A stretch of 64,000 nucleotides of DNA from Falsiroseomonas sp041690465. Lineage in GTDB: Bacteria; Pseudomonadota; Alphaproteobacteria; Acetobacterales; Acetobacteraceae. Shown piece by piece: positions 35,599 through 43,986 of the stretch (within the stretch, counting starts at the first letter, position 1; the number at the start of each line of letters is the position of its first letter). Position numbers and translations under genes: made by a program. The notes below the pieces were generated by a model that was not told where the DNA came from, searched no databases, and worked only from the letters and a program-made list of their open reading frames with translations. The DNA lies in assembly GCF_041690465.1 (NCBI RefSeq), contig NZ_JAWLHG010000011.1, positions 62,001 to 126,000 on the forward strand. The letters run 5' to 3'.

Positions 35599-35679
35599 GT
35601 CATCCCGATGGAATTTCCGTGAGCTTGACACTTGCGCCGGGGGCTGCGCGTCCCCATCCGACACCGGCCGCGGCGCGCC

Positions 35680-36078
35680 ATGGCGGTGTTCCGGAAGCAG
35701 GATCGGCAGCAGGAGGCTCATTGGATGTGGGACAGGGTGGCACAGGGAGCGGATCAGACCGATCGGGTCCATGTGATGGCTGCCGTGGCGGAACTCGCGG
35801 ATGGCGGGCTGGCGGAGCGCATGCGCCTCGATGCCGCCGCGCGCGTGCTGGTCACCGCGCGCCGCGCCGCCGCCCTCGCCCCGCATGAGGCCTCCCCCGG
35901 CTCGGCCACCGCCATCGTGCTGCGCGTCGCCCGCGGCTGGGATCCCGCCGTCACCACGGCCGCCGAGCATGTTGAGGCGCTGGCGCCGGCCGAACTGGAC
36001 AGCTTCCTCGCCGCCGCGCCGCGCTGGGCCGCCTCGGTCCGCGATGCCGGCCGCGCGGCGTTGCGCCGGGCCGCCTGA
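35680..36078 (+). CDS. Hypothetical helical protein
   Basis: 132-residue protein not recognised. ATG 35680 opens MAVFRKQDRQQEAHWMWDRV; an in-frame start at 35632 adds an Arg/Pro-rich stretch that looks non-coding. The sequence is mostly Ala/Leu/Arg-rich predicted helix (LAERMRLDAAARVLVTARRAAAL) without cysteines, signal peptide or membrane segment. It ends 9 bases before the convergent pdxJ stop. Codon use is like its neighbours, which supports coding, but function is unknown. Confidence 0.55.
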   Translation: MAVFRKQDRQQEAHWMWDRVAQGADQTDRVHVMAAVAELADGGLAERMRLDAAARVLVTARRAAALAPHEASPGSATAIVLRVARGWDPAVTTAAEHVEALAPAELDSFLAAAPRWAASVRDAGRAALRRAA

Positions 36079-36087
36079 GGCGGGGGC

Positions 36088-36819
36088 TTACGCGCCCCGC
36101 GCCTGCGCGATCAGCGCCTTCATCCGGCGCACCGCGCCAGGCAGGCCCTCGAACACGGCCTGCCCGACCAGGAAATGCCCGATCGAGACCTCGGAGATCT
36201 CCGGGATCCGGGCGATGTCGCCGATGCTGTCATAGGCCAAGCCGTGGCCGGCATGGCAGGCGAGCCCGGCCGCCGCGGCGATCCGCGCGCCCTCCCGCAG
36301 CCGTGCCAGATGCGGCGCGCGGGCCTCGGGCGCGGTATCGGCATAGGTGCCGGTGTGCAACTCGACCGCCTGCGCGCCGAGCGCCGCCGCCGCCGCGATC
36401 TGCGCCTGGTCGGCCTCCACGAAGATCGAGACGCGGATGCCGGCGGCCGACAGGCGCCGCACCGCCTCGGCCAGGAAGGGGCCGGCGCGCAGCAGGTCGA
36501 GGCCGCCCTCGGTGGTGAGCTCGGCGCGCTTCTCCGGCACGATGCAGCAATCGGCGGGCCGCAGGCGCTCGGCGATGCCGACCATCTCCTCCGTCGCCGC
36601 CATCTCGAAGTTGAGCGGCGCGGCGATGGCGGCACGGATGCGCTCCAAATCGTGGTCGCGGATGTGGCGGCGATCCTCGCGCAGATGCACGGTGATGCCG
36701 TCGGCGCCCGCCTCCAGCACCGCCTGGGCGGCGGCCAGCGGATCGGGGTGCGTGCCGCCGCGCGCATTCCGCAGCGTCGCCACGTGGTCGACGTTGATCG
36801 AGAGCCTGAGGGGCGTCAT
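36088..36819 (-). CDS. pdxJ: Pyridoxine 5'-phosphate synthase PdxJ
   Basis: 243-residue TIM-barrel enzyme. It condenses 3-amino-2-oxopropyl phosphate (from PdxA) with 1-deoxyxylulose 5-phosphate to pyridoxine 5'-phosphate. Family blocks are LRLSINVDHVATLRNARGG (about 4-22), DGITVHLREDRRHIRD (about 40-55) and CIVPEKRAELTTEGGLD (about 93-109), with the catalytic GHGLAYD near 191. ATG 36819 overlaps pdxA by 4 bases (ATGA), so the two consecutive enzymes of vitamin B6 synthesis are coexpressed. Confidence 0.97.
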   Translation of the reverse strand: MTPLRLSINVDHVATLRNARGGTHPDPLAAAQAVLEAGADGITVHLREDRRHIRDHDLERIRAAIAAPLNFEMAATEEMVGIAERLRPADCCIVPEKRAELTTEGGLDLLRAGPFLAEAVRRLSAAGIRVSIFVEADQAQIAAAAALGAQAVELHTGTYADTAPEARAPHLARLREGARIAAAAGLACHAGHGLAYDSIGDIARIPEISEVSIGHFLVGQAVFEGLPGAVRRMKALIAQARGA

Positions 36820-37802
36820 GCGGCGTGTCCTTCGGCGCGATGGCGGGCCATTCCGGCGGCCATGCGAAGCGCGGCGATCAGGCTGCCGGGATCGGCCAAC
36901 CCCTGCCCCGCGATGTCGAGCGCGGTGCCATGGTCCGGGCTGGTGCGCACGATGGAGAGCCCGAGCGTCACGTTCACCCCGCCATCCATGTCGAGCGTCT
37001 TCACCGGGATCAGCGCCTGGTCGTGATACATGCAGAGCGCACAATCATAGCCGGCGCGCGCCCGCGGGGTGAACAGCGTGTCGGCTGGCAGCGGCCCGCG
37101 CACGGCGATGCCGGCTGCGCGCAACGCGGCGACGGCGGGGGCGACGATCTCGATATCCTCGCGGCCCATGGTTCCGTCCTCGCCGGCATGCGGGTTGAGG
37201 CCGGCGACCACCAGCCGCGGTTGCGCGATGCCGAAGTCGCGCCTCAGCGAAGCGGCGACCGTGCGGCCCTGGGTGACGATGGCCTCGGTGGTGAGCTCGG
37301 CCACGGCACGCTTCAGTGACAGGTGGATGGTCACCGGCACCACGCGCAGGCCGGGGCAGGCGAGCATCATCACCGGCGGCAGGCCCGTGCCGGCCAGCTC
37401 GCCGAGAAACTCGGTATGGCCGGGATGGGGAAAGCCGGCGGCGGTGAGCACCGATTTCTGGATCGGGTTGGTGACGACACCCCCGGCGCGGCCGGCCTTG
37501 GCGAAGGCCACCGCCTGCTCGATCGAGGCGATCACCGCCGGTGCGTTGCGCGGATCGAGCCGGCCGGGGGTGGCCGGTGCCGGCAGGGCCAGCGGCAGGA
37601 CGGGAAGGGCGTCGGGGAAGGCGGCCTCCGCCTCCTCCGGCGCGGCGATGCGCGCGATGGGCGCGCCGGGCAGCAGCGCCGGGTCGCCGATCAGGAAGAA
37701 GGCCGGCCCGGCCGCACGCACCGCGCGCCAAGCGGCCAGCGTGATCTCGGGTCCGATGCCGGCGGGCTCGCCCATGGTCAGGGCGAGGGGAGGGAGGGTC
37801 AT
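36816..37802 (-). CDS. pdxA: 4-hydroxythreonine-4-phosphate dehydrogenase PdxA
   Basis: 328-residue dehydrogenase. It oxidises 4-phosphohydroxy-L-threonine with NAD(P) to give the PdxJ substrate. The N terminus LALTMGEPAGIGPEITLAAW (about 6-25) is the family signature; the metal His residues lie in PHPGHTEFLGELAG (about 127-140) and MYHDQALIPVKTLD. Length matches. It stands between a cytochrome c gene (51 bases upstream) and pdxJ (overlap 4 bases). Confidence 0.97.
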   Translation of the reverse strand: MTLPPLALTMGEPAGIGPEITLAAWRAVRAAGPAFFLIGDPALLPGAPIARIAAPEEAEAAFPDALPVLPLALPAPATPGRLDPRNAPAVIASIEQAVAFAKAGRAGGVVTNPIQKSVLTAAGFPHPGHTEFLGELAGTGLPPVMMLACPGLRVVPVTIHLSLKRAVAELTTEAIVTQGRTVAASLRRDFGIAQPRLVVAGLNPHAGEDGTMGREDIEIVAPAVAALRAAGIAVRGPLPADTLFTPRARAGYDCALCMYHDQALIPVKTLDMDGGVNVTLGLSIVRTSPDHGTALDIAGQGLADPGSLIAALRMAAGMARHRAEGHAA

Positions 37803-37853
37803 CGCGGGGGTTTCCCGCAGCTGATCCTTCCCGGCAAGTGGCCGCTATCCGCC

Positions 37854-38276
37854 CTAACGCTGCAGCGCCTCGATGTAGCTGACCACCTCGACGATCCGGC
37901 CGCGGATGTAGGTCTCCCGCCAATACGGCTCGAGCCGGTCCGACGCCTCCAACGAGAAGACCGCGCCCCAGGCCGGCATCTGCTGCGTGCCGTGCGCGGC
38001 GATCTCGGTGCGCCCATCCACGATCCGCATGACCCGGGCAAAGGGGAACTCGCCGCTGTTGCGCTGGCTGAGCGTCGTGAGGTCCGGCGCCTGGATGTTG
38101 AGCAGGGAGCGCAGCGGCCCGTCACCGCGGCCCTGCTCGCCGTGGCACTGCCCGCAGGCAAGGCGATACGCCTCGGCGCCGGGCTCATGTGGCCGCGGCT
38201 GCGCCGCCGCGGGCTGTGCCAGTGCCGCGGCAACAGCGACCGCGGCCAGTGTGTGCGCCGCGAATGGTGAGCGCAT
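37854..38276 (-). CDS. Periplasmic class I cytochrome c
   Basis: 140-residue c-type cytochrome. ATG 38276 has GGAGGAG upstream. A signal peptide covers about residues 1-25 (HTLAAVAVAAALAQPAAA). The single heme motif is CGQCH (about 41-45) and an axial Met may be in HGTQQMPAWG (about 95-104). It is a small electron carrier to a terminal oxidase or a dehydrogenase. It reads toward pdxA on the same strand, though a shared function with B6 synthesis is not expected. Confidence 0.9.
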   Translation of the reverse strand: MRSPFAAHTLAAVAVAAALAQPAAAQPRPHEPGAEAYRLACGQCHGEQGRGDGPLRSLLNIQAPDLTTLSQRNSGEFPFARVMRIVDGRTEIAAHGTQQMPAWGAVFSLEASDRLEPYWRETYIRGRIVEVVSYIEALQR

Positions 38277-38378
38277 CGCTCCTCCTCCCCTTTGCTGTCC
38301 CGGCGCCCGGTAGGGTCGGCGCTCGTGCCGTGCGGGCTCAAGGCCTGGCGCCGACACAAGGCTGCGAACGGCGGGCGC

Positions 38379-39539
38379 CTAACGCTGAAGGTTGCGCAGT
38401 CGCTCCAGCACCCCGTCCACCTCTGCAGCCGACTGGCAGAGGCCGAAGCCGAAGCGCAGCCGCGTCGCGCGCCGGTCGGTCACGATGTGGGCCGCCGCCA
38501 GCCGCGCCTGCCAAGCCTCGGCATCCGGCAGCTCGAAGGTGAGGAAATTGCCGCGTCGCGGCTCGTCGAGCGGCACCACCAGCCGCGCCGGATCAAGGCC
38601 GGTGCCATCAAGGCCGGTGGCGAAGCGCGCCTGCAGCGCGTGGGCATGGTCGCGCACCATCGCCGTGGTCAGCCCCTGCGCCTCGAACCAGCCGAGCGCC
38701 GCATCCAGCCGGTACAGGCCGGAGGGATCGAAGGTCGCGCCCATGAAGCGCCAGCCATCGCCGGCATAGCCGACCTCGCCCTGCGGTCCCGCCAGCGCGC
38801 CGAAGGCGGCGTACCACCCCGTTGCCCGCGGCCTGGGCAGCCAGCCCGGTGGGCAGTGCAGGAAGCAGCACCCCTCGCCGGCCATGGCGTATTTGTAGCC
38901 GCCGGCGGTGTAGAAGGCGCGGCCCGCCAGACGCGAGAGATTGACGGGCCGGGCCATGAAGGCGTGGTAGCCATCGAGCACCAGCACCGCCTCGCCCGCC
39001 GCCTCGGCCAGCGCCTCCAACCCCTCCAGCACGAAGCCGGAGGAGAAGAAGACCTCGGAGACCCAGACCAGGTCGAAGCCCTGCCGCGCCGCCTGCACCA
39101 GCCGGTCGAGGCAGTTGCCATGCGGCTCGGTCGCCACGCGCGTCACCTGCACCAGCCCTTCCTCCTCCAGCCGGGCGAGCTGGCGCGTCAGGCTGTGGAA
39201 CTCGGCATCGGTGGTGAGCGCGCGCGGCGGGCGGTGCGCGGGCAGCGAGGACAGGATGCGGACCACGAACTCATGCGTGTTCGGCGCGAAGACCAGCGTG
39301 GCCGGATCGGGCAGGCCAAGCTGCCGCGCCACCTTCGCCCGGCAATCCGCAAGCAGCGGCCCGAGCACCTCCTCCCACTTGCCGTCCTGCAGCCGCGCCG
39401 CCTCGTCCCAGGCGCGCAGCTGCGCTTCGCGGGTCACGTCGGGCCAGGGGTGGTGGCTGTGCGCGGCGAAGTGCAGCCGCGCCGGATCGGCACCGAGGAA
39501 TCGCGAGAAATGGCCGCGCAGGTCGAGCATCGCACCCAT
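38379..39539 (-). CDS. Kynureninase-like PLP-dependent enzyme (class V aminotransferase fold)
   Basis: 386-residue fold-type I PLP enzyme. The PLP-lysine segment is FYTAGGYKYAMAGEGCCFL (about 199-217) and the Asp of PLP contact is in VLDGYHAFM. Similarity is to kynureninase-like proteins, and it is divergent from tryptophan 2,3-dioxygenase (58 bases apart), which supports a role in kynurenine breakdown to anthranilate and alanine. Kynurenine formamidase is not in the window. Start is ATG 39539 or ATG 39530 (MLDLRGHF). Desulfurase-type chemistry cannot be excluded by sequence alone. Confidence 0.75.
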   Translation of the reverse strand: MGAMLDLRGHFSRFLGADPARLHFAAHSHHPWPDVTREAQLRAWDEAARLQDGKWEEVLGPLLADCRAKVARQLGLPDPATLVFAPNTHEFVVRILSSLPAHRPPRALTTDAEFHSLTRQLARLEEEGLVQVTRVATEPHGNCLDRLVQAARQGFDLVWVSEVFFSSGFVLEGLEALAEAAGEAVLVLDGYHAFMARPVNLSRLAGRAFYTAGGYKYAMAGEGCCFLHCPPGWLPRPRATGWYAAFGALAGPQGEVGYAGDGWRFMGATFDPSGLYRLDAALGWFEAQGLTTAMVRDHAHALQARFATGLDGTGLDPARLVVPLDEPRRGNFLTFELPDAEAWQARLAAAHIVTDRRATRLRFGFGLCQSAAEVDGVLERLRNLQR

Positions 39540-39597
39540 ATGCGTTGCCGCCACGCAAGTGGCCAGATGGCGGCCCGATGGCGGCAGGGAGGCAGCG

Positions 39598-40413
39598 ATG
39601 GTCGAAGGCGTCGAGACCGACTTCACCGCAAAGAAGAGCTACGGCGACTATCTCGGCCTGGATGCGCTGCTCGCTGCGCAGAACCCGCGCTCCGGCCAGC
39701 ATGACGAGATGCTGTTCATCGTCATCCATCAGGTCCAGGAGCTGTGGATGAAGCTGATGGCGCATGAGATGGCACTCGCCATGGAGCGCATCCGCGCCGA
39801 CGACCTCCGCCCCGCCTTCAAGGCCACCGCGCGCATCAGCCGCATCCAGAAGCAGATGGTCGAAGCGTGGGAGGTGCTGACCACCATGACCCCGCACGAC
39901 TACCTGGCGTTCCGCGCCAGCCTCGGCTCCTCCTCCGGCTTCCAGTCCTGGCAGTACCGGCTGTTGGAGATCCGCATGGGCACCCGCGAGCCCTTCATGG
40001 TGAAGCCGCACGGCCATCGCCCCGACATCCACGCGCTCCTCTCCGAAGCCTTCGCCGCGCCGAGCCTCTACGACGAGGCGCTGCGCCTGCTGGCCCGCCG
40101 CGGCCTGCCGGTGCCGGCGGCGGTGCTGGCGCGAGACCCGGCGCAGCCGCACACGGCCGATGCGGGGGTCGAAGCCGCCTGGGCCGAGGTCTATCGCGAC
40201 GCCGAGCGCCACTTCGACCTCTACGAACTGGCGGAGGAACTGGTGGACCTGGAGGACGCCTTCCAGACTTGGCGCTTCCGCCATCTCTCGACGGTGGAGC
40301 GGATCATCGGCGGCCGGCCGGGGACGGGCGGCAGCGCCGGCGTGGCCTATCTGCGCACGGTGCTGGGCAAGCGTTTCTTTCCCGAACTTTGGAGCGTGCG
40401 CGGCAAACTGTAG
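39598..40413 (+). CDS. kynA: Tryptophan 2,3-dioxygenase
   Basis: 271-residue heme dioxygenase that opens the tryptophan indole ring to N-formylkynurenine. Family blocks include KKSYGDYLGLDALLAAQ (about 11-27), HDEMLFIVIHQVQELWMKL (about 34-52) with the substrate-contact His, and FQTWRFRHLSTVERIIGGRPGTGGS (about 222-246) with the proximal heme His in RFRHL. ATG 39598 is preceded by GGGAGG (39587-39592). Length fits the bacterial family. It is divergent from the kynureninase-like gene, forming a short tryptophan catabolic pair. Confidence 0.95.
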   Translation: MVEGVETDFTAKKSYGDYLGLDALLAAQNPRSGQHDEMLFIVIHQVQELWMKLMAHEMALAMERIRADDLRPAFKATARISRIQKQMVEAWEVLTTMTPHDYLAFRASLGSSSGFQSWQYRLLEIRMGTREPFMVKPHGHRPDIHALLSEAFAAPSLYDEALRLLARRGLPVPAAVLARDPAQPHTADAGVEAAWAEVYRDAERHFDLYELAEELVDLEDAFQTWRFRHLSTVERIIGGRPGTGGSAGVAYLRTVLGKRFFPELWSVRGKL

Positions 40414-40516
40414 AGAAGCGTGGCGTCACCGCGGCGGTGCCACGGCCGCGGCGTCTTGACGCATGGGCCCCCGCGCTGCGAAGTGCGGGCCACCGCGTCA
40501 CGCCGGAACCCTGTGC

Positions 40517-41584
40517 ATGGTCCATACACCGCAGCGCCCGCCAGCCGGCGCGCCGCCCGTTCGCATCAATCTCTACTCCGATACGCAGACACGCCCGACT
40601 CCCGCGATGAAGGAGGCGATGATGCGCGCGGAGGTTGGCGACGAGCAGCATGGCGACGACCCCAGCGTGCATCTGCTGTGCGATCGCATGGCCGCGCTGA
40701 TGGGCAAGGAGGCGGCGGTCTTCATGCCCTCGGGCACCATGTGCAACGTCGCCGCGACGCTGACGCATTGCCGGCCGGGCGACGAGATCCTCGCGCACGA
40801 AACCGCACATATCCTCACCAGCGAGGGCGGCGCGCATGCGGCGCTCGGCGGCTTCCAGATCCTGCCGCTGAAGGGGCCGCGCGGCATGTATTCGGCGGAG
40901 GAGCTGCGCGCGCATATCCGCGGCAAGTCCCGCCACACGCCGACGCAGCGCCTGGTCGCGGTGGAGCAGACGGCGAATATCGGCGGCGGCGCGGTCTGGC
41001 CGAAGGCGCAGCTCGACCAGGTCGCGGCGATCGCGAAGGAGCATGGCCTCGCCACGCACATGGACGGCGCGCGGCTGATGAATGCCTGCATCGCCGCCGG
41101 CTTCCCGCCGAGCGACATGGCCGCCGGCTATGACAGCGTGTGGCTCGACTTCACCAAGGGCCTGGGTGCGCCGCTCGGCGCGGTGCTGTGCGGATCGAAG
41201 CAGTTCATCGACGACGCTTGGCGCTGGAAGCAGCGGCTCGGCGGCGCGATGCGCCAGGCCGGCATCTGCGCCGCCGCCTGCCTCTATGCGCTGGACCGCC
41301 ATGTGGAGCGGCTGGCCGAGGACCACGCCAATGCCAAGGCGCTGGCGCGCGGCCTGGCGCAGATCCCCGGCATGAATGTGGAAGCGCCGGACACCAATCT
41401 GGTGTTCTTCGACCCTCGCGGCACCGGCCTCAGCGCGCCCGTGCTGGTGGATCGGCTGCGGATGGAGGGCGTGCAGCTTTCCATGCTCGGCGGCCGCGTG
41501 CGCGCCTGCACCCATCTCGACGTGACGGCCGGCATGATCGAGGAAACCGTCCAGCTGCTGCGCGCCGCCATCCAGCGCGGCTGA
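40517..41584 (+). CDS. ltaE: Low-specificity L-threonine aldolase
   Basis: 355-residue PLP enzyme that cleaves threonine or allo-threonine to glycine and acetaldehyde. Family blocks are NLYSDTQTRPTPAMKEAM (about 18-35), GDEQHGDDPSVHLL (about 40-53), FMPSGTMCNVAA (about 70-81) and VWLDFTKGLGAPLGAVLCGS (about 207-226), with the PLP Lys at about 213. ATG 40517 follows a GTG at 40513; no strong ribosome binding site is seen. It is 103 bases after kynA and could be transcribed with it. A clear convergent terminator hairpin follows. Confidence 0.93.
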   Translation: MVHTPQRPPAGAPPVRINLYSDTQTRPTPAMKEAMMRAEVGDEQHGDDPSVHLLCDRMAALMGKEAAVFMPSGTMCNVAATLTHCRPGDEILAHETAHILTSEGGAHAALGGFQILPLKGPRGMYSAEELRAHIRGKSRHTPTQRLVAVEQTANIGGGAVWPKAQLDQVAAIAKEHGLATHMDGARLMNACIAAGFPPSDMAAGYDSVWLDFTKGLGAPLGAVLCGSKQFIDDAWRWKQRLGGAMRQAGICAAACLYALDRHVERLAEDHANAKALARGLAQIPGMNVEAPDTNLVFFDPRGTGLSAPVLVDRLRMEGVQLSMLGGRVRACTHLDVTAGMIEETVQLLRAAIQRG

Positions 41585-41599
41585 GCATCACGCGCCGCC

Positions 41600-41620
41600 G
41601 GCGGAACCACCGGTTCCGCC
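41600..41620. terminator. Bidirectional stem-loop between ltaE and the M20 peptidase
   Basis: GGCGGAACC (41600-41608) and GGTTCCGCC (41612-41620) form a perfect 9-bp stem with an ACC loop in the 48-base gap between convergent genes. There is no long T tract on either side, but position and symmetry fit a shared terminator. Confidence 0.6.
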
Positions 41621-41632
41621 AGCGGCACCGCT

Positions 41633-43021
41633 TCACCCCGCAGCCAGCTTCGCCAGCAGCCGCGCATGGCTGCGCGTGCCGCCGTGGAAGCAGCGCAGCT
41701 CGAACTTCTCGTTCGGACTGTGCACCTGGTCGTCATCCAGGCCGAAGCCCATGAGCACGGTATCCAGGCCGAGGATGTCCTTCAGGCTGGAGACGACCGG
41801 GATCGAGCCGCCGCAGCCGATCATCGCCGCCGGCTTGCCGTATTCGTCGGCCAGCGCCGCCTGCGCGGCACGGACGAAGCGGCTGTCGGCCGGCACCTCG
41901 ATCCCCGGCGAGGAGCTGAACACCTGGAACTCGGCCTTCGCATCCGCCGGCAGGCGCGCGCGCACGAAGGCCTTGAAGCTCTCGAACACCTTGGCGTGGT
42001 CCTGCCCGGGGACGAGCCGGAAGGAGACCTTCGCATGCGCCTGCGAGGGGATCACCGTCTTGCTGCCGGGGCCGCTGTAGCCGCCCCAGATGCCGTTGAT
42101 GTCCGCCGTCGGCCGCGCCCAGAGCCGCTCCAGCGCGCTGCGGTCCTTCTCCCCCACCGGCACGGACAGCCCGATGTCGGCCAGAAAATCATGCTCGCTG
42201 AATCCCAGCGCCTGCCACGCCGCGCGCTGGGCGGCAGATGTCTCGGGAACGCCGTCGTAGAACCCCGGCAGCCGGATGCGGCCGTTCTCGTCGTGCAGGT
42301 CGCCGAGGATGCGGGTGATCAGGTTGAGCGGGTTGAGTGCGCTGCCGCCATACATGCCCGAATGCAGGTCGCGGCTCGCGGCCGTCAGGTCGAGCTGCAC
42401 GTAGCACATGCCGCGCAGCCGCGTGGACAGTGCGGGCGTGTCCACATCCCACATGCCGGTGTCGCTGATCACCGCGACATCGGCCGCGAGCTCCGCCCTG
42501 TTGTCGGCGAGGAAGGCGGCGAGGTTGGGCGAGCCGATCTCCTCCTCGCCCTCGATCACCGCGGTGATCGCGCAGGGCGGGCCGCCGGCGACGCTGTGCC
42601 AGGCGCGCATCGCCTCGATCCACATCAGCGTCTGGCCCTTGTCGTCCACCGCGCCGCGCGCGACCACGCGCCTGCCATGCGGGCCGTCCACGATCCGCGG
42701 CTGGAAGGGCGGGCTGGTCCACAGCTCGAAGGGATCGGCCGGCTGCACATCGTAGTGCCCGTAATACAGCAGATGCGGGGCGTTGCCCCCTGGGCCGGGG
42801 TGATGCGCCACCACGACCGGATGCTTCGGCGTCTGCCGCAGGCTGGCGGTGAAGCCGATCCTGCCCAGCTCGTCGCGCACCCATTCGGCGGCGGCGACGC
42901 AGTCAGGCGCGTGCTGCGGCTGCGCGCTGACCGACGGGATGCGCAGCCATTCCACCAGGCGCCCGACCGCCGCCTCATGGTCGGCGTCGATGGCGGCGAG
43001 CAGCTTGTCCGTCAGGTCCAT
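41633..43021 (-). CDS. M20 family dipeptidase
   Basis: 462-residue di-zinc peptidase of the M20/ArgE/DapE superfamily, dipeptidase branch. Metal-site blocks are LLYYGHYDVQPADP (about 83-96), ARGAVDDKGQTLMWIEAM (about 120-137), and AVIEGEEEIGSPNL (about 152-165) with the catalytic Glu; the dimerisation lid domain lies in the middle. Cytosolic hydrolysis of dipeptides or N-acyl amino acids is expected. Its start is 3 bases from the cinA stop, so it is the last gene of the slt-hydrolase-pgpA-cinA-M20 operon. Confidence 0.94.
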   Translation of the reverse strand: MDLTDKLLAAIDADHEAAVGRLVEWLRIPSVSAQPQHAPDCVAAAEWVRDELGRIGFTASLRQTPKHPVVVAHHPGPGGNAPHLLYYGHYDVQPADPFELWTSPPFQPRIVDGPHGRRVVARGAVDDKGQTLMWIEAMRAWHSVAGGPPCAITAVIEGEEEIGSPNLAAFLADNRAELAADVAVISDTGMWDVDTPALSTRLRGMCYVQLDLTAASRDLHSGMYGGSALNPLNLITRILGDLHDENGRIRLPGFYDGVPETSAAQRAAWQALGFSEHDFLADIGLSVPVGEKDRSALERLWARPTADINGIWGGYSGPGSKTVIPSQAHAKVSFRLVPGQDHAKVFESFKAFVRARLPADAKAEFQVFSSSPGIEVPADSRFVRAAQAALADEYGKPAAMIGCGGSIPVVSSLKDILGLDTVLMGFGLDDDQVHSPNEKFELRCFHGGTRSHARLLAKLAAG

Positions 43022-43024
43022 GGG

Positions 43025-43516
43025 TCACTCCGTGATGGCGTGGCGCAGCAGCGCGAAGGCGGCATCCACCGTCGCGGCGCGGATGGCGGTGCGGTCGCCA
43101 GGGAAGACGTGGCGTTCCACTTGCGCCTCCATGCCACGCCGCGCGCAGCCGATGAAGACGAGGCCGACCGGCTTCGCTTCGCTGCCGCCGCCCGGCCCGG
43201 CTATGCCGGTGCAGGAGACGGCGATGTCCGCCCCGGAATCGGCCAGCGCACCCGTCGCCATCTGCCGCGCCACCGGCGCGCTGACGGCACCGTGCTCGGC
43301 CAGCATCGCCGGCGTCACGCCGACCAGCCTGGTCTTCGCCGCGTTGGAATAGGTGACATAGCCCGCCAGCAGCGTCGCCGATGAACCGGGGATCGCCGTC
43401 AGGGCCGCGGCGATCAGCCCGCCGGTGCAGCTTTCGGCCGTGGCGAGCGTGATCCCGCGCGCCTGCAAGGCGGCGAGCAGCGCGGCGGCTTCCTCCAGCG
43501 TCGAACTCTCCAGCAT
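43025..43516 (-). CDS. pncC: CinA C-terminal family protein, nicotinamide-nucleotide amidohydrolase
   Basis: 163-residue stand-alone CinA_C/PncC domain that deamidates NMN to nicotinate mononucleotide in pyridine nucleotide recycling. The signature LATAESCTGGLIAAALTAIPGSS (about 24-46) contains the family Ser/Thr/Cys cluster, followed by GYVTYSNAAKTRLVGV (about 52-67) and VSCTGIAGPGGGSEAKPVGL (about 100-119). The larger N-terminal domain of full CinA is absent. The start overlaps the pgpA stop by one base. Confidence 0.93.
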   Translation of the reverse strand: MLESSTLEEAAALLAALQARGITLATAESCTGGLIAAALTAIPGSSATLLAGYVTYSNAAKTRLVGVTPAMLAEHGAVSAPVARQMATGALADSGADIAVSCTGIAGPGGGSEAKPVGLVFIGCARRGMEAQVERHVFPGDRTAIRAATVDAAFALLRHAITE

Positions 43517-43986
43517 CAGCCGAGCACTCCCGGGAAGAAGGTCCGCAGCGCGGCGACCGTGCAGGCCGCGAGGACGCCGGCAACCACGTCGTCCAGCATC
43601 ACGCCGAAGCCGCCCGGCTGAGCATCCGCCCAGGACACCGGCCAGGGCTTCAGGATATCGAGCGCGCGGAACAGCAGGAAGGCGAGCAGCACGCCGGGCA
43701 GCGTCGCCGCCGGCAGCGCGGCCAGGGCCAGCAGCATGCCGGCGCCCTCATCGGCGACGAACCAGGATGGATCGTCGCTGCGGTCGGCCGTCACGCGCGG
43801 TGCCGCCCAGAAGCCGGCGACGGTCAGCACCAGCGCCAGCACCAGGCAGGCGGCGGGCCCGAGCAGGACCAGCGGCAGCACCACGAGCGAGCCCCATGTG
43901 CCGGGTGCCGGCCGGATCAGCCCCACCCCACCGAGCGTGGCGACCAGATGCGCGACGCTCATTCCGGTGAAGGAATCGGGCCTCAT
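43516..43986 (-). CDS. pgpA: Phosphatidylglycerophosphatase A
   Basis: 156-residue integral membrane phosphatase that removes the phosphate of phosphatidylglycerol phosphate in anionic lipid synthesis. Family blocks are LVATLGGVGLIRPAPGTWGSLVVLP (about 13-37), WFVADEGAGMLLAL (about 76-89) and GGFGVMLDDVVAGVLAA (about 125-141), with acidic metal ligands. Three or four hydrophobic segments are visible. ATG 43986 gives family length and overlaps the hydrolase stop by 4 bases. Confidence 0.94.
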   Translation of the reverse strand: MRPDSFTGMSVAHLVATLGGVGLIRPAPGTWGSLVVLPLVLLGPAACLVLALVLTVAGFWAAPRVTADRSDDPSWFVADEGAGMLLALAALPAATLPGVLLAFLLFRALDILKPWPVSWADAQPGGFGVMLDDVVAGVLAACTVAALRTFFPGVLG

